A stretch of DNA of 64,000 bases from Tribonema minus (Eukaryota; Sar; Xanthophyceae; Tribonematales; Tribonemataceae), in contig JAFCMP010000137.1 in the NCBI GenBank assembly GCA_017506865.1, positions 62,001 through 126,000 on the forward strand, written 5' to 3'. The translations under genes were made by a program, and so were the position numbers. This document shows, in pieces, positions 20,368 to 35,300 of this stretch (its first letter is position 1; every line of letters starts with the position of its first letter). Below the pieces are notes generated by a model, which did no database searches, was not told the origin of the DNA, and saw only the letters and a program-made list of their open reading frames with translations.

Positions 20368-23300
20368 ATGGAAGAACAGAAGCTGACATCAGTACCTAGT
20401 GGTACTGACAGCGATGACCAGATGCAGCTGCCACTGCCTCGCAGGGCCAATCTATTGCCACCTCTGAGTGCCGACAGAAGTAGGAACTCGTCTGGCCTGT
20501 CTGGCCTCGACAGCAGCAACACCACTGTGCATGAAAGAGATCGCACCAGCTGTCAATCGCAATTGAGCGAGATCCCGCATGCAGACCATGACATTGCTGC
20601 TCCTAGCGATACCTCTGCGGCAGCAGCAGCGAAGCCTACACCTCCCCCAGAGGGCCTACCACCGGACACACCGCCAGCTTCCCCACCGCCGCCTCTAGCT
20701 GCTACACCAACAGCAGAGCACAATGGGCTCCCGCCGCTGCCAAACCCTAATGCTAAGCGGCCCTACTCCTTTATTCTTGCGGAGCGAAGGGCGGCGCAGG
20801 AGGCGGCAGCAGCGGCCACCCTCAAGCGCGCGCAAACGCACGGCAACAACTGGTCGAACACAAACAGCTCGGCGAGAGACAGCAGGTACAGCTTCAGAGG
20901 CCCGCCCAGCAGCCGCCTGACCCTGATCAGCCTGAAAATCAGCGCTCAGCTGCTCAAGCGCCGCTCCAAGTTGAAGCCGCGGACGCTCATCTACATCCTT
21001 TTTGCAGCGGTAAGTGTGGTTTAACACTGAGCTGGAAAGCTTGTGCACGCTAGGCAGGGTAGCCTCCCCTTGCTGTGGTGACCCTGGCTGTACCGCTGAG
21101 CTAAAGAGCTCGTGCACACTGGACAAAGTCGCCCCTCGCTTTTGAAAGACCAGGGTTACAACATGAGACCTTGATGCCTCGCATGAGTTAAATTGCACAC
21201 TGTTGGATTTGAACTTCGTGAGGTAGCAGAGCGCTGTGGATGATTTCACGACATGAGGATTCAAAGGCTTCTTGCAGCAGCAGGTGTTGTGAACCCCAGC
21301 AGCAAAAAGATGTTGGCTGCAGGGCGTACCTCGGCCTGTGGTCACAATACACATGATGAAGTGTAGTGTAACCTCTGCTAGGATTTTTGGAGGAGCCTCC
21401 GGCACCGCAGGCCACCGATGATTGAGTTCTAGAGGATGGGACGGGGGCTGGTAACATATTTGAGCTTTGTCTAGCCATAAAGTGGTCAAGTCTGCTTGCT
21501 CGCCTGACAGCCCTGCCACCTAAAATGAACTGACGGATGACATATGGCTGTGCCAGCCGGAGAGCAGTTGTGACGGCAGACATGGTTCTTTCCCTGCCCT
21601 GCCAGCGATAATAACACTGTGTGCGGATGCTCCCATGTAATCTCCCCAGCAGATCTGCTACCGCTTGTGAGACGCCTTGCTATGTAATATCATTCAATTT
21701 CTCCCGCAAACTTGACAGTGCAAAGTGTCTTTCCACCTCTCACATGTGTACCAGTTATGTCGTCTTCTACAGTGTTGACAATTTATACTTTAGTACTGTA
21801 ACAGTGATTGTGCGTTCAACATGATGCGAGTCGTTGTGAACCCAGATTTTTTAAAGACACTGGCTGCACCTGATTTTTGCGCTGATCATCGATCATCTCA
21901 GCGCAATGTGGTTTGACAAGGCAAGTACAATAACATCAGAAAAAACATGCGGACACTGTGGCATACTTCTATAATTAATGAACACTCCCCATCCCCATCT
22001 TCATGAATTTATTCCGCCCGAGGCAGGTGGAGGTGCTCATGCTGGCCGCATTTTTACTCTCGGCGAGGGCGAGCAGCGCGGCGGTGGACAGGTGCTACGA
22101 GGACGCGGTCACGGACGGACTCTTTGGGGTGCATGAATCGTGAGTCCGAGTCACAAGTCCTACGTTGGGTTCACGCTGACCGCGTTGTTTGTCAGTAATT
22201 GGGGAGTGCATCCTGAAGGGGCGCCGGTGAGGGGGCGGTCGCTGATTGCTGCACATCGAAGGCCTGCGCAGCTACCCAAAGGCATGCTGTGTCACGCCAG
22301 CCAGCAAGCCCAGGAATGGCTGCAGGTTCTGATGAATGCACTAGCCTTGCTAGGCATTGTGTAAGTAGCCCATGTGCAACGTGCTGCAGGCTTGTGCGTA
22401 AGCAATGTGCCGAGCACAGCTTGATGCATGTTGATGCTTGATTCAAGAAGTTGCAGCATCGCTTCCTAGTGCAAACCTCCGGCTTCGAGCCTGTTGCAAT
22501 GAAACACCTGCAAAGGTTAAATTGGCAACCATAGCCAACAGTGACCATGAGCGTGTGATAGTGTGGTGCACACGTCTTATTAGTAAGGGTCGCAGTGCTC
22601 TGTGCCACAGCTGGATTTGTCGGAGCTTGACCCCACAGCACGAGATTTGATTTTCATGGCTACTTCTCGGCAGCCTGCAACAGTGATTCCTAGGGCCCTG
22701 AGGCTTGAAGGTCTGCCAACAACATGATGCGGTTGCGCAATTCATGGAGTGCGACGCTGCATAATGCCTTACAAGACCCTTCCATCCCAGTGGAGGTGGT
22801 ACTGTTGATCACGACTTCAGGGGTCTGTACCTGCTGTTGCAGAGGCGCGCATTGCTCAGTGCCTGGCGCTTAGTAGTACAGCAAGAGCCGCTGTGCTACA
22901 AATAGCTCAATATCACGGGAAATAGCGAAAGGTGTGACGTCATTGTCCTCTGTGCGTCAAACTGCGTGCTGCTTACACATGGCGGTACAGAGCGCCTGGC
23001 GGCGGTCATTGAATTAACTTCAACTGCCTGTGCTGACCTCGTTAACTTTTTGAGCTTTATTGCAGCAGGGCCACGTGCTGCCTCAATTCCGAAGTCAACT
23101 TGATGATTGCAACAAGGACCCAAGACACAGTGCGTGACTCTGCTTCACCGGTGTTGCACACGCTGTGCTTCATGCAAGGGCACGCCATTTGTGTCAGAGG
23201 CTGACGTGCTGCCTCCGTGTCACTTGAAGTACAGAGGCCCAAAGCCTCCGCCAAAGCAGCACTTGCTATCAGCACTCCCGTTCGTCCATTACCAAAAGCG

Positions 23301-26300
23301 CGAGCACAGACGGAAGTCACTTTTGCGGCGCTGTGCGCACTCCTGCTCGCCCCGCAGATACATGCAGAAGGTGCACCAGATGCGCATATTCCTGGACACG
23401 ACGCGCCACAACATTGACGTCCTCAACTACCTGAACGCGCCGACGGCAGAGAATGCTCAGGCAGTCGCGACGCTTGTCGACTTCGTGTCGGAAAGCTTCC
23501 AGGTACGTACGCTGCTGAGATCATTGCATTGAGACAGCGTTTTGCGAGGTATGCTTCGCAGTGCGTAGACTTTGGCAGCAAACTTGGCACTGTTCATCTG
23601 GGCTTGCTCGCGCCCTATACAATAATTTTTAAGCCATACACTATCAAAAGGCGCCCGAACCAGATGCTGCGCTACATTCAAGCCGGTGGCGCGCCGCGCG
23701 GCAGACTTGCGGCTGAAGCGTGCTGCGGCGCAGTGGCGCTGGGATGATAGCGCGACCGGGGACTCCCCACTGCAGTGCTCAGTCAGGTGCTGCTGGCGTG
23801 CAGTCTCCAGCCGCAGCCGCGCCGTTGCGCACTGACACCCCATCAGACTGTCACGCGGCCGATCGAAGTGCACCATGCTCTGCTACTTAAACGCTGCTGA
23901 TGGCCTCATCCGTGTATGTACAGCACACCTGTACTAGACATGTAGCGGTCACAGTGCCTGATGTCAACGTTGCAGCGATGTTGAGCGCTGGCACTGCTGC
24001 TGCGGCGCTGCTGCAGATGGAGTTCTTCTCCGTGCTCGACGCAGATAAAAGGGTGCTCATTGCGGCGCACAACAACAACTCCGTCGGTGCCATTTACGAT
24101 CCGGAGGTGAGTACTCAGCAATGCTCAGCAACTTTGATACTCTTACTGGCGAGGCACTCGTTAAAACGTGCTAGGCTTGACCAACATTAAACGCCCTTGT
24201 GTGTAAACAGTCATTGCAGGCGCTCAATACTCGTATTTGTGCGTATAGCGTGGCTACTCCCCAAAGCAGAAAATGGGTTTGCGCGAATTGTCGGTAAGGG
24301 AATGCTATAGTGCAAGACCAGGTGCAAGGTCACTCTTAAATATTAGAAAATGTTGCCAGCATATATTTTGGTGACGAGATCGTGATTGCAAGTACAGCAG
24401 CACTTCGTGTAGGGGCACCCTACTCCAGGCTTGCGAGGCATGAACTACTAAAATCATGCTCATCTTAAGTTTCAGTATCAAAAGTGGACTCTGCACGAAT
24501 AAGCTGTGAAGCTGCTTGTTTTTCGAGATACTTGTTGAAAAATTTGAAGCTGGAGACGTGCTGTGAGTGTTCCTGATGCAGCTTCTCTACGGGTTTGCCG
24601 CTCTGCTTCTAGTTGCACTCAGTGCAAAGTAAGCACGCTTGCAAAATCAGAGTCGCCCTGCTCCGCATCATGATGCAAACCGCCTGCACTGCCTGCAAAC
24701 GCGCCTTGCGCCAGGGCATTGTCACCTCTGCACTGCAGGCGGCGCCGCTGCCAGTGTGGACCCACTCTCTGCTGGCATACAACGTGCTTATTGCGGCGGA
24801 CCCCCCCTTGTACTTGGACCGAGAATCAAGCCTGGATCAGGTACACGGCACTCACCAGGTTCAAGTTGAAGCACAGTCAGGAGTTTAGTGCTGGGGGCGA
24901 CGCTCCGGTCAGCAACTGCATTTGAAGGCGGCAACGGCCTGAAGCATGCTTTCTCCATGCTTAAACATATACTTCAAAGTACCATATTCTGCATTCACAG
25001 AGGTATGTGTATGCTTCCTGGTAGTCGCTGTTGGCGCGTTGCTGAATGCTTCACTCAAAAGTGCAATGACCGCCATGTCGAACAGCGAGATGCACAGCGC
25101 ATTGCGCGCTCTACCGGGCGTCATGAAAGAGATCCTGTCGTCTCTCACGCTCGGCGCACAAGGGAATGCGGGTGATGCTCCGAGACATGCCAGTTGACAG
25201 TCCTGTGGCGTTTTGGCAGTGTCGCCGCAAACGCAGTCGCAAACAGGCTAGCAGCCGCTGCCGGCAAACGCATGCACGCGTGACGTCCGCGCCACCACGG
25301 TGAGCCCGCGGCCCATGTGACAGACACACATTGTCAACTCCACGTCACATCTCTGCTTCTCGCTCGCGCAGCAGCACGCGACTGCCAGGCGTCACATGAG
25401 CAGCGCGAGCGCTGCTGCGCTCCTTGTCCACACCCGCCTGCCACTCTCTCCGCCACACGAAGAAGGGCTGCGGCGCGTGCGCATGCGCATGAGTGACCCC
25501 GTGCCGCCCTGCTCTCGTCTGATCCTCGCAGCACCACGCAGGCGCCCCCCTGCCCTGTCCCCCGCCCCCCCCCCCCCCGCCGCCTCTTTTTTCACAATGC
25601 GCAGTGATGCTCAATAGTGGTGGCGCAGCATGCCACTACAATGCGTACCTTGGTTGACCTGCGGTGGAGCCCCCGGCCCGGCCCATTCTTCTGTCACGCA
25701 TTGCGATGCTCAGCAGTAGGCCCACGAGTCTCTGGATGGGCGCTAGCATGCGCTTGCCCTCATGATTGTTGTCAGTCGCCAGGTCTCGCCCGCAGCCGCG
25801 CGGCGCCGCGCAGGCGCGCCCGCTCCCTCACACACAGTGATGCTCAGCGCTTGGCTCGGCGCTCGCGTCATCCGCATCTGCGTGTCCGTGGCACCGAGCG
25901 CGCGTCAGCGGCTCATGAATCTCTACAGCATTTCTCTGTGCACTCTTGCATTGTCACTTGTTGGCGTTTGGTGATCGCTTGCGTTTGCTGATGTTGTCCG
26001 TTCGGTAACGATCGCCAGGTGGTGGTGAGCAGCCACCCCTACGTGACGCACGAGGACGCACTGGTCCGATGGTGAGTGGCACGAGCAGCGTTATCTTTTT
26101 GCTTTGTCGCTGCCGTGCTCATTGAATGCTTGGAGTCCCGGGCAAGTCGACGAACACCGCTGGCCTAGCAAGTTCAAAAGAGAGATGCAAGTGATAGAAG
26201 TAGCCACAGGTGTCGTGCGGTGAAACAGTTGTGTCCATACTTCGAGTTCACGGAAAATTGGCTATGATTTTAACCGCGTGGATGCTTTCCAGTGCTGCTT

Positions 26301-29300
26301 CTTGCACCACAACTTCATGTCCAGCTCATTGATTGTTGGTGTGTGAAAGTCCAGGATAGCAAGTCGTCATGTATGTAATATTACATGTATCTGAAACAGA
26401 CAGACCAGGCTAGCTAGCAACACCAGATTTTGGAGTGCTGTTAGAGTTCCGAATCTACCCCTTGTCGAGCCACAGTGCCTTGTTCACCCCTCCCCTGGCA
26501 GAGTTAGCAATGCTGCTTGTGGCCGCTTGTACCCTGCAGGGCGGCGATAGCGCTCCACGATGCGGATCCAAACACAATGGACGCAGCGGTCACCCCCGCG
26601 CCGCCCATCGGCTACATTGTGCTCGGAGACATTGCCAAGGTATGTACGTATACTGTGTGGTGCGTCACACGCGGAGCGTGACTGTTGAGCTGTGCTGCAG
26701 CGGTCGTGCCCAAGCTCTTGGGACGCAGTGCAGACTACGTAGGTCGCTGCGCAGGGTTAGGGTTAGGGTCAGGTAACCCTAACCCTAACCCTAAGTAAAC
26801 CTTACTGCAGGAACACACGAAACACCAGCCCTCTCTCGGGCCTTTATGAATACAGAAAACGCATCAGTGCTTCGCGCATCCTCCAGGGGTTTGCAATGCG
26901 CAGCTGCGCGCGTAGCGGCATGCGTTCATGCACCATGCGGCGCGCCTCTGCGCTGGCAAGGCCTTTGTGGGCGACGGCTGGAGGCTACAGTATGTGCCGT
27001 TTTGCGCCTCGGAGAGCGCAGGGACGGGACACACTGCCGGCCCGTCGCGTGCCTGTACAGTCTGCGGATAAGCTCGTTTGGAGCGCGCTATGCACTCCGT
27101 CGTGCGTGTCATCTCGCGCGCTAGAGTACGCCATGTGGAGCGCTGCTGGGAGAGCTGAGAGTATGCGCGCCGGTGCTATGCGTTTTGTATGCAGTTACTG
27201 GCTGCTCCGGGCGCCGACGTCCAGCATGCATACTCCGTAGCGACGGCCTCCAACAGCTTCCGCCCCTGCATCCCCATGCTGCCAAATGACGCAGTTGCCA
27301 AAATGGCAAGTTGGTAGCAATTATAATTCTAAAGACCATAACACTACCAGTGTACTGCCGGGGTTAGCAGCGGCAAGGTTGCAAGCTGTCTAGTTTAAAG
27401 TAGCCTTTCCAGTGCTGAAGCCTTAATATTCTTTTGATGATTTCTGCTTAAAACGCTCGGCGCCCAGATGGCCTTTGTGTTTTCAGAAATCAGTACCGCT
27501 TCGCAACCGCATACCTCTGCCCCACAACCCCTAGCCCTAGCACCGACACCAGCAGCGCCCGCATGGCCTTTATATTCCACAGCCGCGTACCTCTGCCTCA
27601 CAAGCTTCAACCCTAATTACTTTAACCCTGACCCCATCACTCAGGGCTCGACAACGCGGAGGATCAGCGCGTCGCTGGAGGGGCTCGCGGGCGTGTACCA
27701 TGCGCACCAAAGCTTCAACATGAACTTGACGTCCGCCGCCGCCAGCGCGCCCAGCATCTGGCTGACGGACTCCGCCAGCGGGTTGCTGATGATGACGAGC
27801 CGCTACGGCGCGGGGGCCGTGGCGGTGCAGGACAGCACGATGCAGGGTGAGTGATTGATGTCGCAGAAGCATGGTGTTTGCAATAGCGTGTTTGACGTTG
27901 AGATGGCAGTTGCGCAGCGCCCAGGGCATGCTTGATGTGTATGCGTCGAGTGTATACGCTGTGCGATCAATCCGCACGCTTGGCCGAATGGCGCTTCCTG
28001 TCGGGGGCATTTGGTATGGACTGTGGACAAGGCTATGGGATGCTGGTTTCAATGAGCTGCGTCTTGTGAGCAGTTGATGCAGAGAATTACCGTTGAGAAG
28101 GGCACAGCACCTGGCAGCACCATGCTGCAGTACTTACCTACCCCGTCGCTGGTCAGAAGCTGGCGCTGCTGCGCATTGCGCCTTTCACACATCACCGACA
28201 AGGGATCGTCAAGCGCTAATTGCGGATGTCCACCAACGTGTGCCAGGTTTCCTAAGGTACAATTCGCGGCAATACGCGTACAGGACAGACCGATAAGTAC
28301 GACCCAGAGTGCACTCTTACTCCACTCTGAGTCTCACTCTGGATCAGCAGTAGTCAGGGCGGAGGGCAGCGATGCTCCCTCCGTGCCGCTTGCCGCACAG
28401 TCCTCGCGCTGACGACCATCGCGATTGCCGCCAAGTATTGCATAGTCACCAGAACACAATCTCACTTTGCTGGATGGCCAGCGCGCGGGACGAAGGGTAC
28501 TCATGCCGAGAGCGTATAGCTCACCACTGTGCCAGAGATGGACCGAAGCAGACACCAGAGTCGCGGCTAGTGCATGTGTTAACAGAAGCGATCACTGACG
28601 ACCAGTAGGCGAACAATACATGAACAGCCACGTTCAGCGTCCAACAGGCCTCAACCTCGAGATGCGCCGAGCTGTGTGACATCACGTTTCAATGCCCCTC
28701 TGTTGTGGCGGCGCTAACCCTAACCCTAACCCTAAGGCGCTCTCTGACCTGTGCACTGTCAACTCCGACATCCGCGCTGCCGCCGCCATGCAGGCTTCAC
28801 GCCATTTGCGTCGGATGCCGATCACGCGATGAAGATGGACGCCGCCGCTCGCGACCCCGATGCAGACCGCCCCCACATCAACCTGATCCCGCCCTACAGG
28901 CTGTCCATACGTCGGTAAGAGGGCAGGTATATATATATATATTGACTACCCGTTGCTGATTGCGCGGCCTGCTCTCCTAGAAGTACATGCTGTCCGTACA
29001 CACGTGCGCGGACGTATGATTTTACTTGAAGGCAAATTCACGGGAACACATGAATCGTCCGGGGTCGATTGCACCCCACACGCCGTCGATGTGCAGGCGC
29101 GTGGGAGTCTGCATCGTTACATTGTCTTTGTGCAGTGACGCGCACACCGCAGTGATGGACACATGGTCGACTGCTGTGCTCTCGGCTGCCGCCATCGGAT
29201 GGCGAGAGGACAACTGGCGCAGTTGCTGATGCGGTGCGCCGCTGTCCTCCTGTTAGGGGTATGTAGGGTTAGCTTAGGTTAATGTTAACGAATCCTCCGA

Positions 29301-32300
29301 TGTTTGGACTGTGAGACCCGCGGATGCAGCGCTCATAAAACCTTGCATAGGCAATCACCACTAGCAGTGCTCTACCCATTCTGTACCTCAAGCACCCACC
29401 CAAGGCCGCATCGCTTTTACTTCAAGCATTGATTTTACACAGTGCAGTTGCGTATCTGCAAGGTACCCGAAAAAACGAGGCTTAAAAGTCAACATGTCTG
29501 AATCGTCTGAAATGTTACTTAGGTCGTTGTGATGTGCTGCTGCAACACTGACCGCACCATACTCTTCGTTTACAATGCAAAAGCCAATTGCATTCCTGTG
29601 CAAAATCTCTATTGGTTGCACCCTGCTGTCTATCATGTAACGTAGACAACATCATGTTGACAATTCCTTCGATAAGCAAAAATGAATGGAGAACTTGATA
29701 CCGATGCTAAAGGTAAGCGTAAATTCTAACGTATTGTTCGGCGCGCAAAAGATCTGCCTAATTCAAGCCCAACAACACCCCGCAACAAATTACAATCTAT
29801 TTTTCCCGCATCTGCTGACCCTGGCCAGTCTCACCAAAAACCTCGCTTCTTTGCCTGCTGGTCTGTTGCTGGTGCTCGGTGCTGCGCAAATCTGCTGTGC
29901 GCTGCCACCTGCCCCCAGGTTCAAGTGGGACGGTGAGGTGAGTGCCTTTCGGCAACGGTGAGGCCAGTGAAGCACGCTTACAGTTGACAATTCCCTACAC
30001 CAGCGCTCGGTCAAATCGATAATGATTGAAGTTGCATTTTTTTGTGATGAACTCAAAGAGGGATGACACGTTCAGACAGGAATGATTACAAGGACTGGAG
30101 CCTGAGCGCTGCTGTATGCAGCGCGACAGCGCAGCGACAGCAGTGCGCCGGTGGTCCCAGAGGTGCAGCAGTTGATTCGGAATCGTCCGGACGATGAGTG
30201 CGTGCGAGGGGCTCGTGAAAAAAGAAACGAATGCGCAAGCCCATCAACGAACTTTGAAGTATGATGGATCTGCAGGGCAACCTTGCTGCGCATGCGCAAA
30301 GGCTCGGCGGCACTGGAGATAGCAATGACGCTCGATTGCCAAGAAGTTATAGGCGGTCGTGCACGCAAGTGGCGCTGGTGGCGAGCGCGCTGTGTGCTAC
30401 GCAGGCGCCAATGGAGGTCGGCGCTACTGTATGCATGCATGTGCTCTGATGCGCTTGCTGGTTAGGCAGCTTGCGTGCCGGCAACCCCTCCACTGTTCGC
30501 AAAACGGGGGCTTTCTTCCTTGGGTCATCATCAGGTCGAGTGAGGGCTTGCCTGAACCTCTTGTGCACTCACGTAAGGTAGGCCTTGACCCCCACGACCC
30601 CCTCGCTCTGACCGTTACGAGCACCCTTATACCTACCTACCTGCCTCAACCATCACCCTCGCTGCGATCTCAACGCGTGCCCCGATACATGTTGGAATCG
30701 CAGGCTAACATGTGTCCGCGCAACAGTGGTTGAGCCGGGGTACTCCATACTTGTTTAGTCGCCCCGGGGGCATGACCCCAGTTCCACCATACTCTACTGG
30801 TTTCACCGTGCTTTACTGCACTGATACGATTGCGCCTCATTCGTGCCCTATACGTACCTACCTTGCCCCGCGCAGGTCGACGCGGCGGACACCAGCTTGC
30901 TCCAACTTCTTTTGCACTCACCTGGGCCTTGACCCCACCCCCTTCGCTCTGATCTCCACACGTACCTTCATACATACATACCTTCCTCAACCATCACCGT
31001 CACCTAATCTCGATGCGTACTCATATACATCCCTATGTCGCCACCGCAGGCCGGCGCGGCGGCTTGTACTTTGTTTGCACTCACCTGGGCCTTGACTCCA
31101 CCTCCCCTTGCTCTCATCTCGATGCGTACCCTTGTACATACATACCTCGCAGGTCGACGCGGCGGACAGCGGCATACCGCCCATCCTCATGTCGCGCGGC
31201 GTCGTCATGACCAGCCGCCACACCGCCGACTTCATGGTGTCGCAGTGGGTGCGCATGGCGCTGCTCGTGCTCGCGGACCTCGCGACGCTGGTGGCCATGA
31301 CGTGGCTGTTTCTGGTAATTACAAGGATGTACTGCACATTTTTTAAGTGGCAATCATGCGGTGTGTGACTCCCGCTTCCGCAGCTGTACAGGTCGCTGAT
31401 GGCCTGGTAGAGTTGTGAGCCTCTTGCACGCAACTGCCGGTCATCGCAACTGTTAGGTTTAGGGTTAGGGTCAGGGTCAGAGGTAGGGTTAGGACCGGGT
31501 TTGGTGCTGGTGCTCGCGGACCTCGCGACGCTGGTGGCAATGACGTGGCTGTCTCTGGTAATTCAGAAGGACGTACTTGGAAATACTGAATATTTGGCGG
31601 TGGCACAGTGTGGTGTGTGGCCCATGTTGCTGCAGCTGCGAAGGTCGCTGACGGTCTGGTAGAGTTGTGAGCCGCTTGCACGCAACTGCCCGGTCATCAC
31701 AACTGTTGGGTTCAGGGTTAGGGTAAAGGTTCGGATTACGGTGGGAGTCAGGGACCGGGTCAGGTGCTGGAGCTTGCGGACCTCGCGACGGTGGCCATGG
31801 CGTGGCTGTTTCTGGTAATTAAAAAGGACGTACTGCACCATTTCAAAGTGGCCACCGACCGCCTGCTGTGGGAGATGCGGATCTGTTTCGAGTGCATACC
31901 AGCTGCAAGGTTTAGGGTGGGTTAGGTTAAGGTGAAGGTGAGGGTTAACGCATGTAACGAATACCACTCAAAACACTGTCAAAGCGGCCTTGGTTAATGT
32001 GCACCCAAACCCTGATTTGTTGCCCCCAAAGCTTTTTGACCTCTGGTTGGTTGGCCGAAGCTCAAGTTGGCTGACCCCGTAGCGCACAGCCCCGCCACGC
32101 CAACCACGCGCCTGTTTAGCTCATCATAAATACTTGCATACCTGATCACGCGTCTGCATGCTCCATCATATGCCTCAAGAAAGAGTCACCCAGCAGTTTC
32201 ATAGCACGTGTCGGCTGTGTTCTCAAAGATGTTCGTTGCTCGACGGTTACTTTCTAGCGCACGACGTTTACGTTTCCGCATACGTCCCGGACGTCCGTTA

Positions 32301-35300
32301 CAGGCGCCGCTGGAGGCGATGGGCCAGCGCATCCACAGCGGTCACTTCGCAATACGTACTCATTGAGGAACTTCAACTTGAAGTACCTATACGTACAATC
32401 CGCCGCAGGCGCCGCTGGAGGCAATGGGCCGGCGCATTTGCGGCGGCCACTTCGCAACCCACCCTTTGAGACACTTCAACTTGAAGTGTATATGCACTTT
32501 AACTTGAAGTACCCATACGTACAATCTGCCGCAGGCGCCGCTGGAGGCGATGGGCCGGCGCATCCGCGGCGGCCACTCCGTGGACCTGCCCTTCCTCAAG
32601 AGCCTCACGCGACGGCGGCGGTTCGTCGCCGCGGTGGCGGCGCTCGCGCTCTGCAGCCTCGCGCAGGGCGTCAACATGCGCGCCAGCAACGCGCGCAACC
32701 TCGCCGCGCTCGTCGCCGACCGCAGCGCCGCCGAGGTATGTAGGATATGCAGTTGCGGGGGGGGGGGGGGGGGTAGGTAGGCGCGCCAGCAACGCGCGAG
32801 ACCTCGCCGCGCCCGTCGCCGACCGCGGCGCCGCCGAGGTACGTAGGGTATGACGGCATACGGAGGGTATGCGGGCGGGTGGGGTACGTATGCCCGCTCG
32901 TCGACGACCGCAGCGCTGCCGAGGTATGTATGTTCTGTTGCGTTTTCGGGAGCAGCCCCATGTGCCTGGAAACGATGCGTCGCCACAAGTTGTCTACCCA
33001 GCTGCAAGGGAAGCTTTTTCATGGCGCCAAAGTAGGGTATGCGGGCGGGTAGGGGCGTGTGTGCTCGCGCGGGCTCATCCACAGCGCCGCCGAGGTACGT
33101 AGGGGTATGCATATGCGGGCGGGGGGGGGGGGGGGATGTATACTCGTACGGGGAGCCGCAGCGGATGAGCCGTCCACAGCCCGCCGCTGCGAAGCACCCC
33201 ATACACGCGCTATCATATCAGCACACGCGCATGCGTGCAGCACTTTGAGCAGCACGCTTGGAAGCGTGTGGCGCTTCTCGCTCTTGCAAACGCGGCCGAG
33301 CAGGGGGGTCCCGCCTACTGTGCGTGCTCAATTGTTCAAAGCATCAGGAAGTCAAGTAGTGGAAGGTACTTCCGTGTGTGCATGACGAGTGCAAATGTTG
33401 TGCATTTCATGTCGGTTTCATGGGGCACTGAGCGCGTGCAAGCGCCGTCCATGATGATGCTACCCCTGCTGCGCTGCAACGCTTGATCAGCCGAAGGTCA
33501 GCACCTCGGCGGCGGCAGAAGTGTACTTTCGATAACATACTCGAAGTACTTTTGGAAGATAGTATGTAAGCATAGCGTTTGCACATGCTGTGCACTGCAA
33601 GCACATTAATAGGCTGCTGAGGGCGCGTATGCAAGTGCTGTTGTTGCTTGCAGCCGCGCTGCTATGCTTACTAACCCTAACCCTAACCCTAACGCCAACC
33701 CTAACCCGAACCCTAACCCTTGCTGTGCCGCAGGCCGGCAACGTGGCAGTAGCGGACCGGCAGAGCATGGACACGGCCGTGCGCATCCTGAACACGATGC
33801 AAGTGAGTACTGCTAGCCCTACAATGAACATGCGCCACGGCTTTAGACTGACTTTGACTCTCAATATTTGGAGGGGGACCGATAGAGCATGGACACATCC
33901 ACGCGCATCCTGACTGCGACGAAAGCGGGTACTGTTGAGCATGGAGCAAACGCTGGCCTCTGCTGCAGTTGTTGTCTCTTACTTCTCACGAGCTTTGTGC
34001 CCTGATACCCCCCCGGTGTGTGCGTTCGGGAAACCCAAGTGCAGCGCCAATGTAGCCCTAGCAAGGTCGTGCTTTTTTCTAACGCTCACCCAGCTCTTTT
34101 GACCTTAGGGCGTTGCAGTGGCATCGTAGTGTCCACGGTCGGCTCACTCAGGCAGCAGCCATCACCAGCGTCATCACAGAGAGTTGTACAGTATGAAGTT
34201 TGCAGGTCTTTGTATTTCAGCTGCTCTAGGTGCAACTCAGAGCTGCGGTCACCTGCACACGCGCTGGACAAACTACAAAAACTCCACACGCACTGTCAGC
34301 GTCAACGCTTGACCACGACAGCAATTCACACGCTCAGAAAGCTATTGACTGCGCTCAAAGTATGTAGCACAATACAATTGACCTACCACAGCACGCCATT
34401 TGAAGCGTCAAGTGCTCGTCTGCCTGAGCCTTTTTAGCATATTGCGTCTTGAAGATTATGACAAGTTTACTCACAACGGAGGGCGGCTGACATGCAGACG
34501 CTGGACCTCAAGTTCCTCTGCTGTGCGCGCCTGCACACGGCATCAGACAAACGAGCCGCTGCACAGTACGTGTGACTGCAGCTGAGCACTGCCGCTATGT
34601 CCCACAGCGCTCAGGAGGCACCAACAGGCGCCATGTGCTGTCGCTGGTGGGCGGCCTGAAACACAGTGCCCCTCTGGCACTTTTTGAGCCTCCGCCGTTT
34701 CCAAGCAGGCTCGTGAGAGCGGTTTTTTTTTTTTTTTTTTTTTGCACATCAGAGTCGTCGACATGGATAACGCATGCCTTTTCCAGCATCATCGACGAGT
34801 GCGCGGCTACAGCGGCAGCCACAGCGGCGGCCTAACCCTAACCCTCACTCTACCCTAACTGGTGCCGCCGGACCCGAGCCTTGCACATTCACGAAACGAA
34901 CAGCGTTTAAGTGACCTCCTGCAGCTTCCGTTGAGCGTCGTCTGATGTTTCCTCAATTTCTCGATCGTGACCCCCCCCCCCCCCCCCCCCCCCCTCCCCA
35001 GGTGAGCACCGCCCTCCAGGGGTACCTCAACACCTCATCCCCCAGTGCTCAGCAGACGGCGGCCGTGCGCCGCAAGCTCGGCGCGCTGGAGGAGACCCTC
35101 TCCGCGGAGTTCGGGCTGCTCTTTGACGCCGCCGGCGCGATCGTCGCGGCAAACGGCAGCGCTTACGCGTACGCGCAGCTGTACGCGGACGACGGCGTGA
35201 CGGGCGTCGTGCGCGACGCGCTCGCGACGGGGGCGCGCTACATGCGCAGGTGAGCGCTGCCAACCATAATGCTCATCTCGACCCGAACCCCAACCCAAAC

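Noticed and set aside
21024..21160. tRNA gene
   Set aside because: Only an A-box-like string; no B box, acceptor stem or anticodon arm can be drawn.
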